DNA of 64,000 bases from Scylla paramamosain (lineage: Eukaryota > Arthropoda > Malacostraca > Decapoda > Portunidae). The stretch covers positions 1,400,228-1,464,227 of the forward strand of contig NC_087186.1 of assembly GCF_035594125.1 (NCBI RefSeq), written 5' to 3'. Both the position numbers and the translations under genes were made by a program. Positions 23,160 through 46,361 of this stretch are shown one piece after another. Positions within the stretch are counted from its first letter, which is position 1. Every line of letters begins with the position of its first letter. Under the pieces are notes generated by a model, which did no database searches, was not told the origin of the DNA, and saw nothing but the letters and a program-made list of their open reading frames with translations.

Positions 23160-23530
23160 GTTACCCTCTCACCCCCTTTTCCCTGCCCTGACAAAGGACA
23201 ATAACTTTATGACAGGATTACGAACCCCGTATAAATGAAGCGTGTGTGAAGGAGTGAATGTTTATTTCTTGCATTGTATATCTAAAATAAATTAATAACA
23301 CCTAGGAAAAAAAATAATAAAAACTACAAAAGCTTAGAAATAGAGTAAAATGGAAATAAAAGAAAATTACTAAAAACGAATAAAAATAAAAAGAATAAAA
23401 AATAAAATGTCCTAATGCTCATTCAGGGTGATGGCAAAAAATAAATAAATAAATAAAATAAAGAAATAAAGAAATAAAGAAATAAAGAAGAGCAACCTCA
23501 GTTCACCTGAAGCTTTCTGCGAAACTAATC
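23160..23530. other. unassigned sequence with (AAATA)n and (AAAG)n-like runs
   Basis: No gene seen. Short A-rich tandem repeats at about 23439-23490. Confidence 0.5.
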
Positions 23531-23536
23531 GGGAAT

Positions 23537-29075
<5,539 letters not shown>

Positions 29076-29138
29076 GAATGGAAAATGTATTATTTCATAA
29101 TACTATATGTGTGCATGAGTCCATAAACATCTATACAT

Positions 29139-29259
29139 CCCTTTTGCAGAGATCTCCATTCATGGAGACTTCAATGTTCACCAGCTTTTTTTTTCTTCTC
29201 CCTTCACTGACCACCCTTGTGAACTAGCCTTCAACTTTGCTATCCTCCACGACCTAGAG
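29139..29259 (+). mobile_element. Family A LINE copy A4, left part (endonuclease)
   Basis: Begins at CCTTTTGCAGAGATCTCC, the endonuclease region before the GDFN motif, and runs to the hAT insertion point. The last 8 bp (ACCTAGAG, 29252-29259) are the duplicated hAT target. Confidence 0.9.
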
Positions 29260-29366
29260 CAGGGGTCGGCAACCTATGGCACGCGTGCCAGACTTGGCAC
29301 GCAGAGTGCTTGCCTATGGCACGCCACGTGATATGGAGCAAAAAAAAAAAAAGTAAAGCAACGAAA

Positions 29367-29370
<4 letters not shown>

Positions 29371-29450
<80 letters not shown>
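29371..29450. repeat. (GA)n microsatellite inside hAT
   Basis: About 40 GA units in the 5' untranslated part of the transposon. Confidence 0.95.
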
Positions 29451-29453
<3 letters not shown>

Positions 29454-29708
29454 TGTATTGTACATCCTTACAATTATGATTTAAATTTTCGTATGATTCT
29501 AAATAATTCTTTCTTTTGATATATTAAAATGATTAAATTAAAACGAAAATGTTTTGTACCCGCGATGAGGTGTACGTGAGCACAGCGAGATGTAGACGAG
29601 TATGAGACACGTTGGCCCCCGCCGCTGGTGACGCATCAGTCAAGCAGCGCTGCTATTTCAGTGACTATTTAGCTGCCCTGAGTGACGCTCTTGCTAGTTA
29701 CTCTCACC

Positions 29709-31565
29709 ATGGCTACTGCGAAAAAAGTCAAACTTGATGTCCGATCATTTCAGTCATCATGGACAAATGACTTTGGATTTATTCAACAGAATGATCGTGC
29801 TGTGTGTGCTCTCTGCTGCGAAAATGTCGTGTGCCGCACATCTAGTGTTAAAAGACACTTTGAAACAAAACACGAGAAGACTTTCAAGGACAGTGCAGAC
29901 AAGACTGAAGCGATTAAGAAAGCAGTATCCCGCTATGAGAAACAAAGTAATGTGTTTAAGAATCTGAGTGCTAGCAAAATCAATGCAACTGAGGCCAGTT
30001 ACAAACTAGCTCTGTGTATTGCCAAGCATGGAAAGCCTTTTACTGATGGAGATTTCATAAAAGCAGCTTTCCTAGAGTGCTCTGAGGTGCTTTTTGATGG
30101 CATATCAAACAAACACATGATCATCTCAAGGATAAAAGATATTCCTGCCTCAGCTAGGACCGTGGAGAGACGTATTTCTGAAATGGCTGCTAATGTAGGT
30201 GAGCAACAAACTGTTGCTTTAACAACTACACCTGTGTTCAGTGTGGCCCTGGATGAAAGCGTGGATATAAATGACATTCCCCGCCTGGCTGTTTTTGCCA
30301 GGTACAGTGACACAGAGATACACGAGGAGCTGTGCTGTCTTCAACCTATGTATGGCACTACCAAGGGGGAGGACATACTGAAGACATTCACTGACCATTT
30401 TGAGGAGAGAGGGGTTGACATAAGAAAGATTTTTGCAGTTACAACAGATGGTGCCCCTGCTATGGTAGGAAAAAACAAGGGTTTTACCAAGCTTGTTGAG
30501 GATAAAATTGGACACCCCATTTTGAAATTGCACTGCATAATTCATCAAGAAAATTTATGTGCCAAAATCTCGAACTCTGATCTCAACAAGGTGATGGCTA
30601 CTGTAACAAAAGTAGTGAATTTTGTTGTTGCACACTCTTCTCTTACGCACAGGCAGTTTCAAGCTTTCCTTGAAGAGGTGGACAGTGCTTACAAAGATAT
30701 ACCCTTGCACAGCAGTGTTAGGTTGCTAAGCTGTGGGAAGGTATTGGAGAGATTTGTGGAATGCTTTGATGAAGTCAAGCTTTTCTTAACAGAAAAAGGC
30801 CAAGGCTACCCTGAGCTGGAGGACAGAGACTGGATTGTGAAACTTATGTTTCTCTCAGACATCACCAAACATCTAAATGACCTCAGTCTTCTCTTGCAAG
30901 GTGCAGGAAAAACAGTGATGGACTTGTATGATACTTGGAAGGCATTTGTTGCAAAGCTTGCAGTTTACTCATCAGATATTAAAAATGGTTCTTTCCGTTA
31001 CTTCAAAAACTTGAAAAACTTATCTGCAACTCATCCTATCAACACTACTGATCTTCAGGTGTACATGCAAGAATTGAAATCTGAGTTCTCAATCAGATTT
31101 AAAGATTTCCAAAACATCGGCCCAGTGTTTTCCTTTTTAATCAGACCAGACACGTTTAGATACAGTGAGTTGGACGCATCTCTTTTTGAGTGGATGGAAA
31201 CTGAGGAGTTGCAAATGCAGTTAATTGACTTTCAGGCATCATCATTGTGGTCAGCTAAATTTAAGGATCTTCGAGAAATATTGGAAACTAGTACGACTGA
31301 TCATGCAGCCTCCATATTAAGTTCCTGGACATCACTGCCTGATAAATTCAGTTGCATGAAGAAAGTAGCTTTTGCATTGCTATCAGCATTTGGATCTACA
31401 TATCAGTGCGAGCAGATATTTTCACACATGAAGCACATCCTCAATCCCCATCGCAGCAACCTTACAACGGATCATTCTGAGGGTTGTGTAAAGCTCAAGG
31501 TGTCCAGATATTCACCTGAAATTTCAACTTTGGCCAAAGGGAAGCAAGGGCAAGGATCGCATTAA
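29709..31565 (+). CDS. hAT transposase with BED zinc finger
   Basis: The ATG at 29709 sits in a CACCATGG context, giving 618 residues with no internal stop. It would bind the element ends and catalyse cut-and-paste movement in the nucleus. A BED-type finger has Cys33, Cys36, His50 and His55. The catalytic core shows the first Asp in FSVALDESVDIND (Asp182), the second in AVTTDGAPAMVG (Asp247) and the C-x2-H signature in KLHCIIHQENLC (Cys276, His279). The C-terminal hAT dimerisation region reads ALLSAFGSTYQCEQIFSHMK. Its relatives include ZBED5/GTF2IRD2-type hAT proteins. I cannot identify the final catalytic Glu with certainty by eye, but the frame is full length. Confidence 0.93.
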   Translation: MATAKKVKLDVRSFQSSWTNDFGFIQQNDRAVCALCCENVVCRTSSVKRHFETKHEKTFKDSADKTEAIKKAVSRYEKQSNVFKNLSASKINATEASYKLALCIAKHGKPFTDGDFIKAAFLECSEVLFDGISNKHMIISRIKDIPASARTVERRISEMAANVGEQQTVALTTTPVFSVALDESVDINDIPRLAVFARYSDTEIHEELCCLQPMYGTTKGEDILKTFTDHFEERGVDIRKIFAVTTDGAPAMVGKNKGFTKLVEDKIGHPILKLHCIIHQENLCAKISNSDLNKVMATVTKVVNFVVAHSSLTHRQFQAFLEEVDSAYKDIPLHSSVRLLSCGKVLERFVECFDEVKLFLTEKGQGYPELEDRDWIVKLMFLSDITKHLNDLSLLLQGAGKTVMDLYDTWKAFVAKLAVYSSDIKNGSFRYFKNLKNLSATHPINTTDLQVYMQELKSEFSIRFKDFQNIGPVFSFLIRPDTFRYSELDASLFEWMETEELQMQLIDFQASSLWSAKFKDLREILETSTTDHAASILSSWTSLPDKFSCMKKVAFALLSAFGSTYQCEQIFSHMKHILNPHRSNLTTDHSEGCVKLKVSRYSPEISTLAKGKQGQGSH

Positions 31566-31843
31566 TAATGTGAGTACAATTTTAAAATAAAGAAGTATAT
31601 TTTTAGTTACTAAGAATAATAAATGCTACAAAAAATGTCACATTTATGTTATGTATATGGAGAAAAATACATTTTACTTTAATTACAATGGTCACTACAT
31701 ACTCAGTCATAGTGTATAATTATGATTTTCATTTTCGTAGGCTACATATAGGGCTGAAAAAATAACATTTGGCACGCAAGGTAGTAAAAAAGTGGCATGA
31801 ATTATAAACTGGCACACTATGTTCAAAAGGTTGCCGACCCCTG

Positions 31844-34275
31844 ACCTAGAGCAATTGGTGCAACACCCTACTCGTATTCCTGACCGTCTTGGGGATAAGC
31901 CCAACATACTTGACATTTTCCTGACCTCTGATCCTTCTGCTTATGCTGTCACTTTTTTCTTCTCCATTGGGCTCCTCCGATCACAATCTCACATCTGTAT
32001 CTTGTCCTATCGCTCCAATCCCTCCTCAGGTTCCACCTAAGCGAAGGTACCTCTGGCGTTTTGCTTCTGCTAGTTGGTGGGACCTGAGGAGGTAATTTTC
32101 CTTGGAATGACTACTGCTTCCGTGTCAGAGACCCGTCTTTGTGTGCAGAGCGCATAACAGAGGTGATATTGTTTGGCATGGAGGCGTACATTCCTCACTT
32201 TTTTTCTCGACCTAAACCTTCCAAACTTTGGTTTAACACAACTTGTTCTCGTGCTATACATGATAGAGAAATGGCCCACAAAAGGTACTTCAGCATTTCA
32301 TCACCAGAATCTCATGCACTTTATATTTCTGCCCGGAACCATGCCAAGTATGTTCTCCAACTAACCAAAAACTCCTTCATTAACAAAAAGTGTCAAAGCA
32401 TTTCAAGATCTAACTCACCTCGTGACTTCTGGCATCTAGCCAAAAATATATCCAATAACTTTGCTTCTTCTTTCCCTCCTTTATTTCAACCAGATTGCAC
32501 CACTGCTATCATATCTATTTCTAAAACTGAAATCTTCGCTCAAACCTTTGCTAAAAGCTCTACCTTGGACGATTAAGGGCTTGTTCCTCCCTCTCCTCCA
32601 CCCTCTGACTACTTCATGCTAGCTATTATAATTCTTCGAAATGATTTTGTCCATGCCCTTGCAGTTCTAAACCCTCGGAAAGCTTATGGACCTGATGGGG
32701 CCCCTCCTATTGTTCTTCGAAACTATACCTCCGTGCTTGCACCTTGCCAAGTCAAACTGTTTCAGCTCTGTCTGTCAACATCTACCCTTCTTTCTTGCTG
32801 GAAGTTTGCCTACATTCAGCCTGTTCCTAAAAAGGGTGACTATTCTAATCCCTCAAACTACCGTCCTATTGCTTTATTTTCCTTCCTATCTAAAGTTTTG
32901 AATCTATCCTCAACAGGAAGATTCTTAAACATCTATCACTTCACAACCTTCTATCTGATCGCCAGTATGGGTTCCGTCAAGGCCACTCTACTGGTGATCT
33001 TCTGGCTTACCTTACTGAGTCTTGGCCATCCTCTTTTAGAAATTTTGGTGAAATTTTTGCTGTTGCCTTGGACATATGAAAAGCTTTTGATAGAGTCTGC
33101 CATAAAGCTTTGATTTCCAAACTACTCTCCTACGGCTTCTATCCTTCGCTCTGAAACTTCATCTCAAGTTTCCTTTCTGACCGTTCTATTGCTGCTGTGG
33201 TAGACGGTCACTGTTCCTCTCCTAATTCTATCAACAGTGGTGTTTCTCAGGGTTTTGTCTTTTCACCCACTCCCTTCTTATTATTTATTAATGATCTTCT
33301 AAACCAAACTTCTTGTCCTATCCACTCCTACGCTGATGATACCATGCACTTTTCCACGTCTTTTCATAGTTGTCCAGCTTTTCAGGGGGTAAATATTGCA
33401 CGCAGGGAAGGCACAGAACGCTTGACTTCTGATCTTTCTAAAAATTTCTGATTAGGGCAGAGCAAGCTTGGTATTGTCCAATGCCTCAAAAACTCAATTC
33501 CTTCATCTATCAACTCGACACAACCTTCCAGACAACTATCCCCTCTTCTTCAGTGACACTAAACTGTCCCCCTCTTTTACACTGAGCATCCTCTGTCTGT
33601 CCTCTATTTATAATCTGAACTGGAAACTTCACATCTCATCTCTAGCTAAAACAGCTCCTTAGAAGTTAGGTGTTCTGAGATGTCTTCGCCAGTTTTTCTC
33701 ACCCCTCCCGCTCCTAACTCTGTACATGGGCCTTATCCGTCCATGTACAGATTATGCTTCACATATCTTGGTGGGTTGCACTTATACTGGTCTTCTAGAC
33801 GGGGTTGGAATCAAAAGCTATTCGTCTCATCAACTCCTCTCCTCTAACTGACTGTCTTCAGACTCTGTCTCACCGCCGTAATGCTGCATCTCTATCTGTC
33901 TTCTACCGCTATTTTCATGCTAACTGCTCTTCTGATCTTGCTAACTGCATGCCTCCCCTCCTCCCTCGCCCTCGGTGCAGAAGACTCTTCTTTCTCTCAC
34001 CCCTATTCTGTCCAGCTTTCTAACGCAAGAGTTAACCAGTATTCTCAGTCATTCACCCCTTTCTCTGGTAAACTCTGGAACTCCCTACCTGCTTCTGTAT
34101 TTCCACTTTCCTATGACTTAAATTCCTTCAAGCGGGAGGTTTCAAGACACTTATCCATCAGTTTTTGACTACTGGTTTGATCCTTTTATATGACTGGCAT
34201 TTCAGTGGGCATTTTTTTTTTATTGGATTTTTGTTGTCCTTGACCAGTGTCCCTCTTACATAAAAAAATAATAAA
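31844..34275 (+). mobile_element. Family A LINE copy A4, right part
   Basis: Resumes at ACCTAGAGCAATTGG exactly where the left part stopped. The linker frame 32139-32576 ([34 protein letters not shown]), RT motifs at 32616-33451 (KGDYSNPSNYRPIA, GVSQGFVFSPTPFLLFINDL, HSYADD) and the C-terminal piece 33805-34168 follow in broken frames. It ends in an A-rich tail near 34262-34280. An inactive copy, already fragmented when hAT landed or since. Confidence 0.9.
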
Positions 34276-34362
34276 ATAAAATGGATGTTTATGAATCGTT
34301 TATGTCCGTAGATTGTTGTTTATGAGAAGATATACATCAAAAGTTAGCCATGCAGATTTATG

Positions 34363-34558
<196 letters not shown>

Positions 34559-34894
34559 TCAGTTACCAGTTGGAACCTTATTAATTTTGTTCTTAGCAAG
34601 AAATACAGTGCAAGTAAGTTACTGGATGTAATGCATGCTTTTCTTCATTTCATGCTTGAAATGAAGTCAAGCAGCCACTGGAAGTGTTGTGGATAGATCT
34701 AATATGTAAAAGGATTATAGGTTATTTTTTATAAAGATATGGTTTTATTATTATTATTTTTTTTTTATTATTTATGTTGCTCATTATTTAGGAAGATATG
34801 ACATCTAGCTTGTGTGTCTATTTGTAATATTACACAAATTATTAATTGCATCTTTATTCAGTATAGGACCTTTAAATGAATCAGAAAGTGGCCA

Positions 34895-35508
34895 TAAATA
34901 CATATTTGTATTTTGTGAAACACTTCACCAAGTCTGTGGATATCAGTCCATTAAGAGATAAAACGGCTGCCAGAATTAGTCGCTGCATCATCCTACCATT
35001 AATATTCAAGATCTTCATTCCATTGCATGTATAATCCTTTTAAATGTCCAACAAAAAAAAAAAAGATGCCTGCATGAAGGTATGTTTAATAACTACTGTA
35101 TACCATGTAGGACATACTACACAATTCTTTTCAACTTGCATGCAAAAATGGGCCAAGGAAGTATTTATTTATCTGCTTTTAGACTGGAACCACTACAAAG
35201 ACTCCTGACAGATCAGGGAAAAAAAGTTTAGTGCCAAGGTACAGTACAGAGTATTTTTTTTTTTTATAACATTAATTAATAGTATGTATTAAGGCACTAT
35301 ATACACTTCTGGATATAAGTCATGATGCAGCAAATACTACGGCAAACATTTTGGCCAAGTTCGTTGCCAAGCTTTTTGGCCAAGCTCTTCTTTTGTAGTT
35401 CCCTACATAAATAAACTTTTTTTAATGCCGCCTCCATATGAAATTATAATCAGAGAGTCATAAAACCTCATTTTTGGAAAAAAAAAAAAAATATATAGAT
35501 AAATAAAA

Positions 35509-35543
<35 letters not shown>

Positions 35544-35885
35544 AATAAAAAAAAAATAAATAATAATAGGCAGATAGTAAATAAGTAGATATTTCTTATG
35601 TTTCTTTTCATCCAGCTTATTCAAGACATCTGCAAAACATTCCATATCTGGCATTCAGTTACCAGTTCATATCAGTCTCAGACTGAAAGGACAAAACTAA
35701 ACTTTGAATTCAAAACTAAGGAAGATGGTCAATGATGCCCAGGGTAACTGGGATGAGTTTTCGAGTGATATTGCCTTCAGAATGCTCATCTCCAAGCAGG
35801 CTTCTACAAAATATTCACGTCTCCATCTCATGTATGGAAGGCACCCTGACAGTGTGAAGAATATGAGGGAGTTCTGCCTATTGTA
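34895..35885 (+). pseudogene. integrase-core pseudogene (Ty3/GIN-like), arm 1
   Basis: Three blocks in order resemble a retroviral-type integrase core. Near 34910-35000: KHFTKSVDISPLRDKTAARI (like the FTK.vea.pl.dktA strand). Near 35190-35240: LEPPQRLLTDQGKK (like the SDqG.eF strand with the second Asp). From 35612: TFHIWHSVTSSYQSQTERTK, then NSKLRKMVNDAQGNWDEF and KQASTKYSRLHLMYGRHP (the helix and YGR.P end). A-run length and frame changes break it. A splice-like acceptor (TTTCTTTTCATCCAG) precedes the third block. Confidence 0.7.
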
Positions 35886-35893
35886 CACATACA

Positions 35894-36024
<131 letters not shown>

Positions 36025-36119
36025 ACCTTCACACTTAACGGATATGTGCTTTGGTCGCTCCGTCATTACACCTACACCTCCTTCCTGTGTTGTATACGTA
36101 GATAACTCTCAATGTGAAC

Positions 36120-37046
36120 TGACTTATCCATAATATTATGGATAATTATGTATATCCTTTTGCGAGTTTAAATAACAATAACCTTATTTCTTATTTAAAT
36201 AATGAAAAACTCAATTGCCCCTTAAACTTTATTGATAGTAAAATATGTAATCCAGTTAAATATTATGAAAATTATAATGTTGTTAACAATTCCCTACTTC
36301 AATTTAATATTCATGAACCTGATTGTAATTACTTTTTTTTTATGATGAATGTCGGACTTACATCAATGAGACACATCCTTACATAAATTTACTAACATTT
36401 ATCATTAGTACGTAGCTTACCTCATCACCTACACACCTGTGTTAATCATTATCTAACTTGAGATCTGACATTCTAGGTTTCTGTGAAACTCGCCTCAGTG
36501 ATGCCGTATGTCAACTTTTTCTCTTGCAAAGATACGATGTATAATTCAACAACAAGGATACTCATGGTGGTGGAGTCACCATTTATCTATGCAAGTTCAA
36601 GGGAAATAGACTTAATGATATTTCTTTACAGTTACCCTACATTGACTCATTATTCCTTGAACTATCTCAAACACACAAATTTATAGTCGGCATGATATGC
36701 AGACACCCTAAAACCAGTATTGATGTTTTTTTTTTTTAAATCTGTTACTGCCATTGTTACTTTTATGTCAATATATAAAATAGTTGTTTATATCATAGGT
36801 GACTGTAATATTAATATTATGAATTATAGTGACATAAACTCTCAAAATAGGTTAACGTTTTCCATAGTTATCAACCCAACATGTGTCACAAGTAACTCAG
36901 CCACACTCATTGACTATATATGGATTAATAATTTTGGTAATTTCGCTAAAAGTGGAATAATATTCAGCTCAATTAGTGATCACTTTCCCATTTTCAGCTC
37001 ATTTCCTCTCGCCAGTAACATTAATAATTTTAACTTAATAACTTAA
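36120..37046 (+). pseudogene. LINE B endonuclease region, arm 1
   Basis: Frames at 36138-36386, 36483-36686 and 36720-37046 carry KYYENYNVVNNSLLQFNIHE, then fragments ETRLSDAV and DTHGGGVTIYL in broken frames, then VVYIIGDCNINIMNYS. The last should be GDFN, but Phe is Cys here. NPTCVTSNSATLIDYIW and SISDHFPIFSSF complete the SDH block. These are APE endonuclease landmarks of a LINE distinct from family A. The arm ends before RT. Confidence 0.8.
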
Positions 37047-37482
37047 TTCAAAGAAAATTTGGTATTGAAAACATAGGCACATTCAAAGCTGTATTATTTG
37101 ATTTCACGTGGACTACCCAATTGCTGGAGGTAAATGACATTTGATATCTTTTATGAAATTTTTTTTTTTTAGTTTTATAATTAACACTTTCATCTAATAA
37201 CAATCCAAAAGAAAACCAAACATATTGGCAAACCATATATCGTTTCAGAAATCAAAAGCTTAATCAAACAACGAAAAAAAAACTCATGAAACAGTTAGCA
37301 AAATGGCCATTAACATACGGAAACACTTTCAAGTCGTTTGGAAACAAAGTTATAGAAATAATAATTATAGGAAAATAAAAATATTACAGAACTAAATTTG
37401 CAGTTAATGCTGGTGATTAAAAAAAAAAAAACTATAATCTACTAGAAAAAAAGAAAACCGAAGAAAACCGAAAACCTAAACC

Positions 37483-39122
<1,640 letters not shown>

Positions 39123-39123
39123 T

Positions 39124-39282
<159 letters not shown>

Positions 39283-39284
39283 GT

Positions 39285-43150
<3,866 letters not shown>

Positions 43151-43151
43151 T

Positions 43152-45455
43152 GGAGTGCTTTGTCCTATCGCTCCAATTCCTTCTCAGGATCCCCCTAAGC
43201 GAAGGTGCCTCTGGTGTTTTGTCTCTGCTATTTGCGGGGACCTGAGGAGGTATTTTGATGATTTTCCTTCGAATGACTACTGCTTCCATGACAGAGACCC
43301 ATCTTTGTGTGCCGAGCTCATAAAAGAGGTGATAGTGTCTGGCATGGAGGCGTACATTCCTCACTCTTTTTCTCGACCTAAATCTTCCAAACCTTGGATT
43401 AATACAGCCTGCTCTTGTGCTATACATGATAGAGAGGTGGCCAACAAAAGTTATTTAAGCCTTCCATCACCAGAATCTCATGCACTTTATATTCCTGCCC
43501 GGAACCATGCCAAGTCTGTTCTCCAACTAACAGAAAACTCCTTCATTAACAGAAAGTGTCAAAATCTTTCAAGATCTAACTCCCCTCGTGACTTCTGGCA
43601 TCTAGCCAAAAATACATCCATTAACTCTGTTTCTTCTTTCCATCCTTTATTTCAAACAGATGGCACAGCTCCTATCACATCTATCTTTAAAGCTGAACTC
43701 TTCGTTCATACTTTTGCTAAAAATTCTACCGTGGACGATTCAGGGCTTGTTTCTCCTTCTCCTCTACCCTCTGATTACTTCATGCTACCTATTAAAATTC
43801 TTCGTAATGATGTTTCCCATGCCCTCGCTGGCGTAAACCCTCGGAAGCCTTATGGACCTGATGGGGTCCCTCCCATTATTCTCCGAAACTGTGCCTCCGT
43901 GATTGCACCTTGCTTATTCAAACTCTTTAAGCTCTGTCTGTCAAAATCTACCTTTCCATCTTGCTGGAAGTTGCCTACATTCATCCTGTTCCTAAAAAGA
44001 GTGACCGTTTTAATTCCTCAAACTACCGTCCTATTGCTTTAATTTCCTGCCTATCTAAACTTTTGAATCTATTCTCAACAGGAAGATTCTTAAACATCTA
44101 TCACTTCACAACCTTCTATCTGATCGCCAGTATGGGTTTCGTCAAGGCCGCTCTACTGGTGATCTTTCCTTACTAATTCTTGGTTATCTTCTTTAAGAGA
44201 TTTTGGTGAAACTTTTGCTGTTGACTTTGGATATATCAAAATCTTTTGATAGAGTCTGACACAGAGCTCTGATTTGCAAACTACCCTCCTACAGCTTCTG
44301 TACTTCTCTCTGTAACTTCAATTCAAGTTTCCTTTCTGACCGTTCTATTGCTCCTGTGGTAAACGGTCACTGTTCTTCTAAAATTAATCTATTAACAGTA
44401 GTGTTCCTCAGGGTTCTGTCCTGCCACCAACTCTTTTCTTATTCTTCATCAATGACCTTCTAAACCAAAATTCTTATCGTATCCACTCCTATGTTGATGG
44501 TGCCACCCTGCAATTTTCTACATCTTTTCATAGAGTCCAAACATTCAGGAAGTAAACATTTCATGCAGGAAAGGCACATAACGCCTGACTTCTTATTTAA
44601 AAAAAAAAAAAAAAATTGATTGCAGCAGAGCAAACTTGGTATTGTTAAATGACTCAAAAACTCAACACCTCCATATATCAGCTCGACACAACCTTCCAGA
44701 CAACAATCCTCTCTTCTTCAGTGACACTCAACTGTCCCCCCCTCTTCTACAGTGAACATCCTCAGTATGTCCTTTACTTATAATCTGAACTGAAAACTTC
44801 ACATCTCATCTCTAGCTAAAACAGCTTCTATAAAGTTAGGCGTTCTGAGATGTTTCCGCTAGTTTTTTTTTTCCCTCCGCCCCAGCTGCTACCTCTATAA
44901 AAGGGCATTATCTATCCATATATGGAGTATGCTTTCACATATCTTGGCAGCTTCCACTCATACCGCTCTTCTAGGTAGGGTGGAATCAAAAGCTTTTCGT
45001 CTCATCAACTCCTCTCCTCTAACTGACTGTCTTCAGCCTCTCTCTCATCGCTGCAATGTTGCATTTCTAGCCGTCTTGTACCGCTATTTTCATGCTAACC
45101 GCTCTTTCGATCATACTAACTGCATGCCTCCCTCATCCCGCGGCCGCGCTGCACAAGACTTTCTTCTTTCTCTCACCCCTATTCTGTCCACCTCTCTACA
45201 GTAATGCAAGAGATAACTAGTATTCTTATTAATTCATCCCTTTCTCTGGTAAACTCTGGATCTCCCAGCCTGTTTCTATATTTCCACCTTCCAATGACTT
45301 GAATTCCTTGAAGAGGGAGGTTTCAAGACACTTATCTTTCAATTTTTGACTACCGCTTTGGCTCCTTTTCTGGGACTGTCATCTAAGTGGGCTTTTCTTT
45401 TATTGAATTTTTCACCCTTTGCCAGTGTCCCTCCTACATAAAAAAAAAAAAAAAG
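43152..45455 (+). mobile_element. Family A Jockey-like LINE, copy A8, inserted in LINE B
   Basis: 5' truncated at the linker (GTCCTATCGCTCC) and ending in A15 at 45441-45455. The frame 43134-44042 reads [20 protein letters not shown] and ends near the RT start. RT motifs follow in broken frames to about 44600. The C-terminal piece is 44929-45204. Flanking sequences on both sides belong to LINE B on the opposite strand. Confidence 0.9.
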
Positions 45456-45943
45456 TAGTCAGTTAATATTATGACCATTATTATTGTCTTTTTTTTTTTT
45501 TTCAAAAATTTGCTAAAGATTGATAATACTGATATTGGTGTATAATTTAGTAGAAGAAAACTACCTCCTTTCTTGAATGCTGGTACAGTTTTAGCATTCT
45601 TTAATCTGTCAAAAGTTCCCTCTTGAAATTATTTGTTTACTAAGATTACAAGAAATGGCAAAATTGTGCTAGAGCATTTTTTCATTATTTTGATAGGAAT
45701 TCCATCGTAGCCAGGAGACGAAACCTTTATATTATCAATTATTGATTTGACATCAAACACTGTTGCTGTTAGATAAAATGAGAATGGGAATGGTTCTGCA
45801 AGGTATGTGTAAAAAATGTCATGTGAGTCTGGGATGCTATCAGCAAGTCAAGCACAAATACTGCTTAAGTAATTGTTAAATGACCTTGAATTATTGTAAT
45901 TTTCAGAAACTGCCTCACCATTGACAAGATAAGATGACGCTAA
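45456..45943 (-). pseudogene. LINE B RT N-terminal part
   Basis: The minus strand reads SPGYDGIPIKIMKKCSSTIL, then RLKNAKTVPAFKKGG and YTPISVLSIFSKF. This is the RT entry region (usually K.A.v.PvfKkGd...NYRPIS.L). It lies just inside arm 2 and has no counterpart in arm 1, which ends at the endonuclease side. Confidence 0.8.
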
Positions 45944-46361
45944 CTTCGGTTTTCTTTTTTTCTAGTAGTTGATAGTTTTTTTTTTTTTTAATCACCAGCA
46001 TCAACTGCAAATTTAGTTCTGTAATATTATTGTTTTCCTGTTCTTATTATTTCTATAACTTTGTTTCTAAACGACTTGAAAGTGTTTCCATATGTTAATG
46101 GCCATTTTGCTAACTGTTTCATGAGTTTTTTTTTCGTTGTTTGATTAAGCTTTTGATTTCTGAAACGATATATGGTTTGCCAATATGTTTGTCTTTCTTT
46201 TGGATTGTTATTAGATGAAAGTGTTAATTATAAAACTAAAAAAAAAAAAATTCATAAAAGATATCAAATGTCATTTACCTCCAGCAATTGGGTAGTCCAC
46301 GTGAAATCAAATAATACAGCTTTGAATGTGCCTATGTTTTCAATACCAAATTTTCTTTGAA

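Larger units (their letters stand above)
29260..31843 (+). mobile_element. hAT transposon, complete, Charlie/ZBED-like
   Basis: 2,584 bp with perfect 16-bp terminal inverted repeats CAGGGGTCGGCAACCT (29260-29275 and 31828-31843). An 8-bp target duplication ACCTAGAG lies on both sides (29252-29259 and 31844-31851). It carries one intact transposase gene. A (GA)n tract (29371-29450) lies between the left end and the gene. The terminal repeats, 8-bp duplication and BED-finger transposase together define the hAT superfamily. It is inserted in the endonuclease of LINE copy A4. Confidence 0.97.
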
